Below, in pieces: positions 61,293 to 64,000 of a DNA stretch of 64,000 nt. Within the stretch, counting starts at the first letter, position 1, and every line of letters begins with the position of its first letter. The notes under the pieces are model-generated. The model was not told the DNA's origin, did not search any database, and saw only the letters and a list, made by a program, of their open reading frames with translations. The DNA is from Rhizophagus irregularis (Eukaryota; Glomeromycota; Glomeromycetes; Glomerales; Glomeraceae). Both the position numbers and the translations under genes were made by a program. The stretch is taken from contig NC_089441.1 of NCBI RefSeq assembly GCF_026210795.1, positions 1,612,001-1,676,000 on the forward strand, written 5' to 3'.

Positions 61293-61849
61293 TTGTTTAG
61301 TGTTTGAATAAGTTTAATAAGTTTGGCAAAATCCAAATTTGTAAAAAGGCCGATTTTTATAAAATTTGGAATAACACAAAATTTGTATAATTTGTATATA
61401 TAATTAATGTAATCCTGGCTTCTATGATTATTTCAATAATTTTTTAGGATTTAATATTTTTTTTCGCAAATTTGGCAATTTTATATAATAAATTTGTGAA
61501 TTTTCTAATTAATATACTTTTAAAAATTGCAATATGATTTAAGCTTATTTTATAATAAAAAGCTTATTTTTAATAAAAAGCTTATTTTTAAAATAAAAAG
61601 CTTATTTTATTTTAAAATAACTTTTATTTACAAGATAATCACTTTATCATCCCTTTATCATTTTCGGATGCAAACAAACCTTATCAAAAGAAACTGTAAA
61701 TTTTAGCGAAAGTTGAAAAGTAACAATTTTGTATTAATCGAAGTGGTATTGCTATAATAACAATATCGCTACAGAATCTAAATATACAAGGAATATTTTT
61801 GATTTTACTGCAAATTTTGACAAAGTATAACTTGCCGCATTAAAGTATA
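61293..61849. other. AT-rich spacer, no gene seen
   Basis: 5' region of the Plavaka-type transposase. Contains repeated AAAAAGCTTATTTT units around 61550-61610. No coding frame. Confidence 0.5.
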
Positions 61850-62683
61850 TCAAATTTTAACGCAGTAGGACGCTAACAATTTTCTTATTTTAATTAATTG
61901 ATTTGACTTTTTAATTATGATTTATAGTTGATTTTTCAATCGAGAAATCAACGCAGTAGAACACTAAAGATTTTTGTAATTTTAATTTATTTGTCTTTTT
62001 TAATTATGATTTATAGTTGATTTTTCAATCGAGAAATCAACACAATAGGACGCTAACGATTTTCTTAATTTTAATTAATTGATTTGATTTTTTAAATTAT
62101 GATTTATAGTTGATTTGTCAATTGAGAAATCAACGCAGTAGAACGCTAACAATTTTCTTATTATTAATTGATTAGTTTTTTTTAATTATGATTTATAGTT
62201 GATTTTCCAATTGAGAAGTCAACGCAGTAGGACGCTAACGATTTTCTTATTATTAATTGATTGATTTGTCTTTTTTAATTATGATTTATAGTTGATTTTC
62301 CAATCAAGAATTCAACGCAGTAGGACGCTAACAATTTTCTTATTTTAATTAATTGATTTGACTTTTTAATTATGATTTATAGTTTATTTTTCAATCGAGA
62401 AATCAACGCAGTAGAACACTAAAGATTTTCGTAATTTTAATTGATTTGATTTTTTAATTATGATTCATAGTTGATTTTCCAATTGAGAATTCAACGCAGT
62501 AGGACGCTAACGATTTTCTTAATTTTAATTAATTGATTTGATTTTTTAATTATGATTTATAGTTGATTTTTCAATCAAGAAATCAACGCAGGACGCTAAC
62601 GATTTTCTTATTAATTAATTTATTTGATTTTTTAATTATGATTTATAGTTGATTTTCCAATTGAGAATTCAACGCAATAGGAC
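61850..62683. repeat. 90-bp tandem repeat with hairpin, about 9 copies
   Basis: Landmark TTTATAGTTGATTT recurs every 86-93 bp from 61921 to 62642. Each unit has GTTGATTT...AAATCAAC, a short hairpin stem, then GCAGTAGGACGCTAACGATT and TTTAATTAATTGATTTG. It is interrupted on the right by a hAT element. Confidence 0.85.
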
Positions 62684-64000
62684 TAGGGTTGGTAAAATAA
62701 CCGTTAGTTATGAATTTGGTTAGTTAACGGTTAATTAACCCATAAATAACCTGTATATATAATTTTAAGGAAGTTAAAATAAATTTATAATTTATTAAAT
62801 ATTATAAAATTTTAATATATTTTATTTATTCTTCATCATCTAAATTAATAACATTTGCTTCAAATCCAAATATACTATCATTATCAGAACTATTATTATT
62901 ATCATCTTCTTTATTTTCATTATCAGAACTATTATTACTATCTTCTTCATTTTCATTAAAATTACTAATCTGTTTCTTTTTTTGTATTTTTACAAGTCTA
63001 TTACACATTCGAAGATTTCCATAAATATAAACTAATTTTTTAACACGTTCATTTTTCAATCTATTTCGAATTTTATTATGAATAAAACCAAAAGTAGAAA
63101 AATTTCTTTCTGCAGCTGCAGAAGATGTAGGAATTGAGAGAATTTTAATAGCCAGTTGTTGAAGTTTACTAGTTGGCCATGATTGCCACCATAAAGATGA
63201 ATTAAGAATATTAGCAGATTTCCAAATAATTTCATTATCATAAGGTGAATTTTTATTACGAAAATTTACCAATTCAGCAAATAATTCTACTGCTTCTTCC
63301 TGATTAAATCTTTTATTTACAAATGTTGTAAATTCTACATAACCAATAGATTCAACTTCATCATTTTTACTTTTTTCCAAAAATTGTGGATCTAACATAT
63401 AAGCTGTTATCATAATAGGATGATAAGTATATTCCCATCGCTTTGCAATAAGTTCTTGAAGTTTATCAGAAAAATTACAATCTATTTGATTAATTTGATT
63501 CATTACTTCTTTGAAATATGAATAAACATTTGAAAGAATTGAAATATCTGATTCAAATAACTTTAATGCTGAAACCATTGGTTCCATAATTTTTGTTATT
63601 ATATCTAAATCTTCCCAAAACTCATCTGATAAAATATGAGCTCTTAAAGTTAAATCCATATTTTGACGAATTCTTATATCCATTAAAGCCTGTTCAAGTG
63701 CTGTTCTTGAATTTTGAAGTGATTGAAAACAAGCAAGATGTGTTCCCCATCTTGTAAGTGCTGGTAAAACCAATGCAATTTCTTTAGAATAATTTTCTTT
63801 TTGAATATGTTTCAATTTAGCTGTTGCCTGTACATGTGCCTTAAAATAATTGACCAACTTTTTTGCATTTTCAACAACAGATTTAATTTGATCAATCTTT
63901 AAAATATCACTAATTAAAAGATTCATTACATGAGAATTACATCCTAAACAAACAATACTTGGATAACTATCTTCAATAATTCGCCAAGCTGCTTTCATTA
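62684..64000 (-). mobile_element. hAT transposon, one end in window
   Basis: Begins TAGGGTTGGTAAAATAACCG after AATAGGAC, within a copy of the 90-bp repeat, which supplies the uninterrupted reference (GTAGGACGCTAAC). The transposase lies inside on the minus strand. The other end is outside the window. Confidence 0.75.
62826..63998 (-). CDS. hAT transposase, C-terminal part (partial)
   Basis: 390 residues, apparently intact, running to the window edge; the first methionine at 63998 may be internal. GCNSHVMNLLISDI and LPALTRWGTHLACFQSL belong to the hAT catalytic domain. The dimerisation domain is SSLWWQSWPTSKLQQLAIKI, SSAAAERNFSTFGFIHNKIR. The tail is acidic with N/D/S repeats (DSNNSSDNENKEDDNNNSSD). 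It is different from the hAT at 14654-17984 and may be active. Confidence 0.88.
   Translation of the reverse strand: MKAAWRIIEDSYPSIVCLGCNSHVMNLLISDILKIDQIKSVVENAKKLVNYFKAHVQATAKLKHIQKENYSKEIALVLPALTRWGTHLACFQSLQNSRTALEQALMDIRIRQNMDLTLRAHILSDEFWEDLDIITKIMEPMVSALKLFESDISILSNVYSYFKEVMNQINQIDCNFSDKLQELIAKRWEYTYHPIMITAYMLDPQFLEKSKNDEVESIGYVEFTTFVNKRFNQEEAVELFAELVNFRNKNSPYDNEIIWKSANILNSSLWWQSWPTSKLQQLAIKILSIPTSSAAAERNFSTFGFIHNKIRNRLKNERVKKLVYIYGNLRMCNRLVKIQKKKQISNFNENEEDSNNSSDNENKEDDNNNSSDNDSIFGFEANVINLDDEE

Overview
The window looks like nuclear DNA of a filamentous, transposon-rich fungus, most probably an arbuscular mycorrhizal fungus (Glomeromycotina, Rhizophagus/Gigaspora type). This is inferred from AT-rich intergenic DNA, short GT-AG introns of about 65-95 bp, a cluster of BTB-TLDc genes (a family strongly expanded in these fungi), and dense hAT and Plavaka/Tnp2-type DNA transposons. 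No rRNA, tRNA or CRISPR array was recognised.

Region 1 (1-13.2 kb) holds one partial and three complete BTB-TLDc genes. Two of them (3498-4954 minus, 11735-13193 plus) form an inverted segmental duplication. One arm has been split by a 4.16-kb foldback element (5080-9243, 6-bp target duplication), and the other arm preserves the empty site.

Region 2 (13.4-23.6 kb) is a transposon graveyard. A hAT-type element (13371-18007) contains a MITE and a nested hAT (14654-17984) whose three-exon transposase carries one nonsense codon. It is followed by two inverted-repeat elements, two hAT MITEs and decayed coding sequence.

Region 3 (23.7-56.75 kb) is the main find: three copies (A, B, C) of one large virus-like DNA transposon, nested in each other. 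Copy B (26895-41284, 14.39 kb) has both ends, with inverted repeats of about 550 bp starting GTCGTC and a 5-bp target duplication ACAGG. It sits inside the helicase gene of copy A. Copy C (from 45376) sits inside the polymerase gene of copy A. A fourth, unrelated foldback element (41651-44434) also sits in copy A.

The element encodes an SF3 (D5-like) helicase, a family B DNA polymerase, an A32/FtsK-like packaging ATPase, and an rve integrase with a C-terminal chromodomain. This is the Polinton/virus-like replication, packaging and integration set. The usual double-jelly-roll capsid and Ulp1-like protease were not found. Instead there is a Ty3-like Gag followed by a retropepsin in the -1 frame, joined at a conserved A9G slippery run, with no reverse transcriptase. 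Accessory genes include F-box-like proteins, a giant-virus-type NPxTGR adaptor protein, a zinc-ribbon basic protein and a coiled-coil protein. The working hypothesis is a DNA-replicating element that uses a retroelement-derived Gag shell: helicase and polymerase copy it, the ATPase packages it, the integrase inserts it, and F-box proteins may redirect host ubiquitination.

Region 4 (56.75-64 kb) holds a 173-bp tandem repeat and a Plavaka/Tnp2-type transposase pseudogene broken by a nonsense codon, a frameshift and a 467-bp hAT MITE. It ends with a 90-bp hairpin-bearing tandem array and the end of another hAT element, whose transposase runs off the window.
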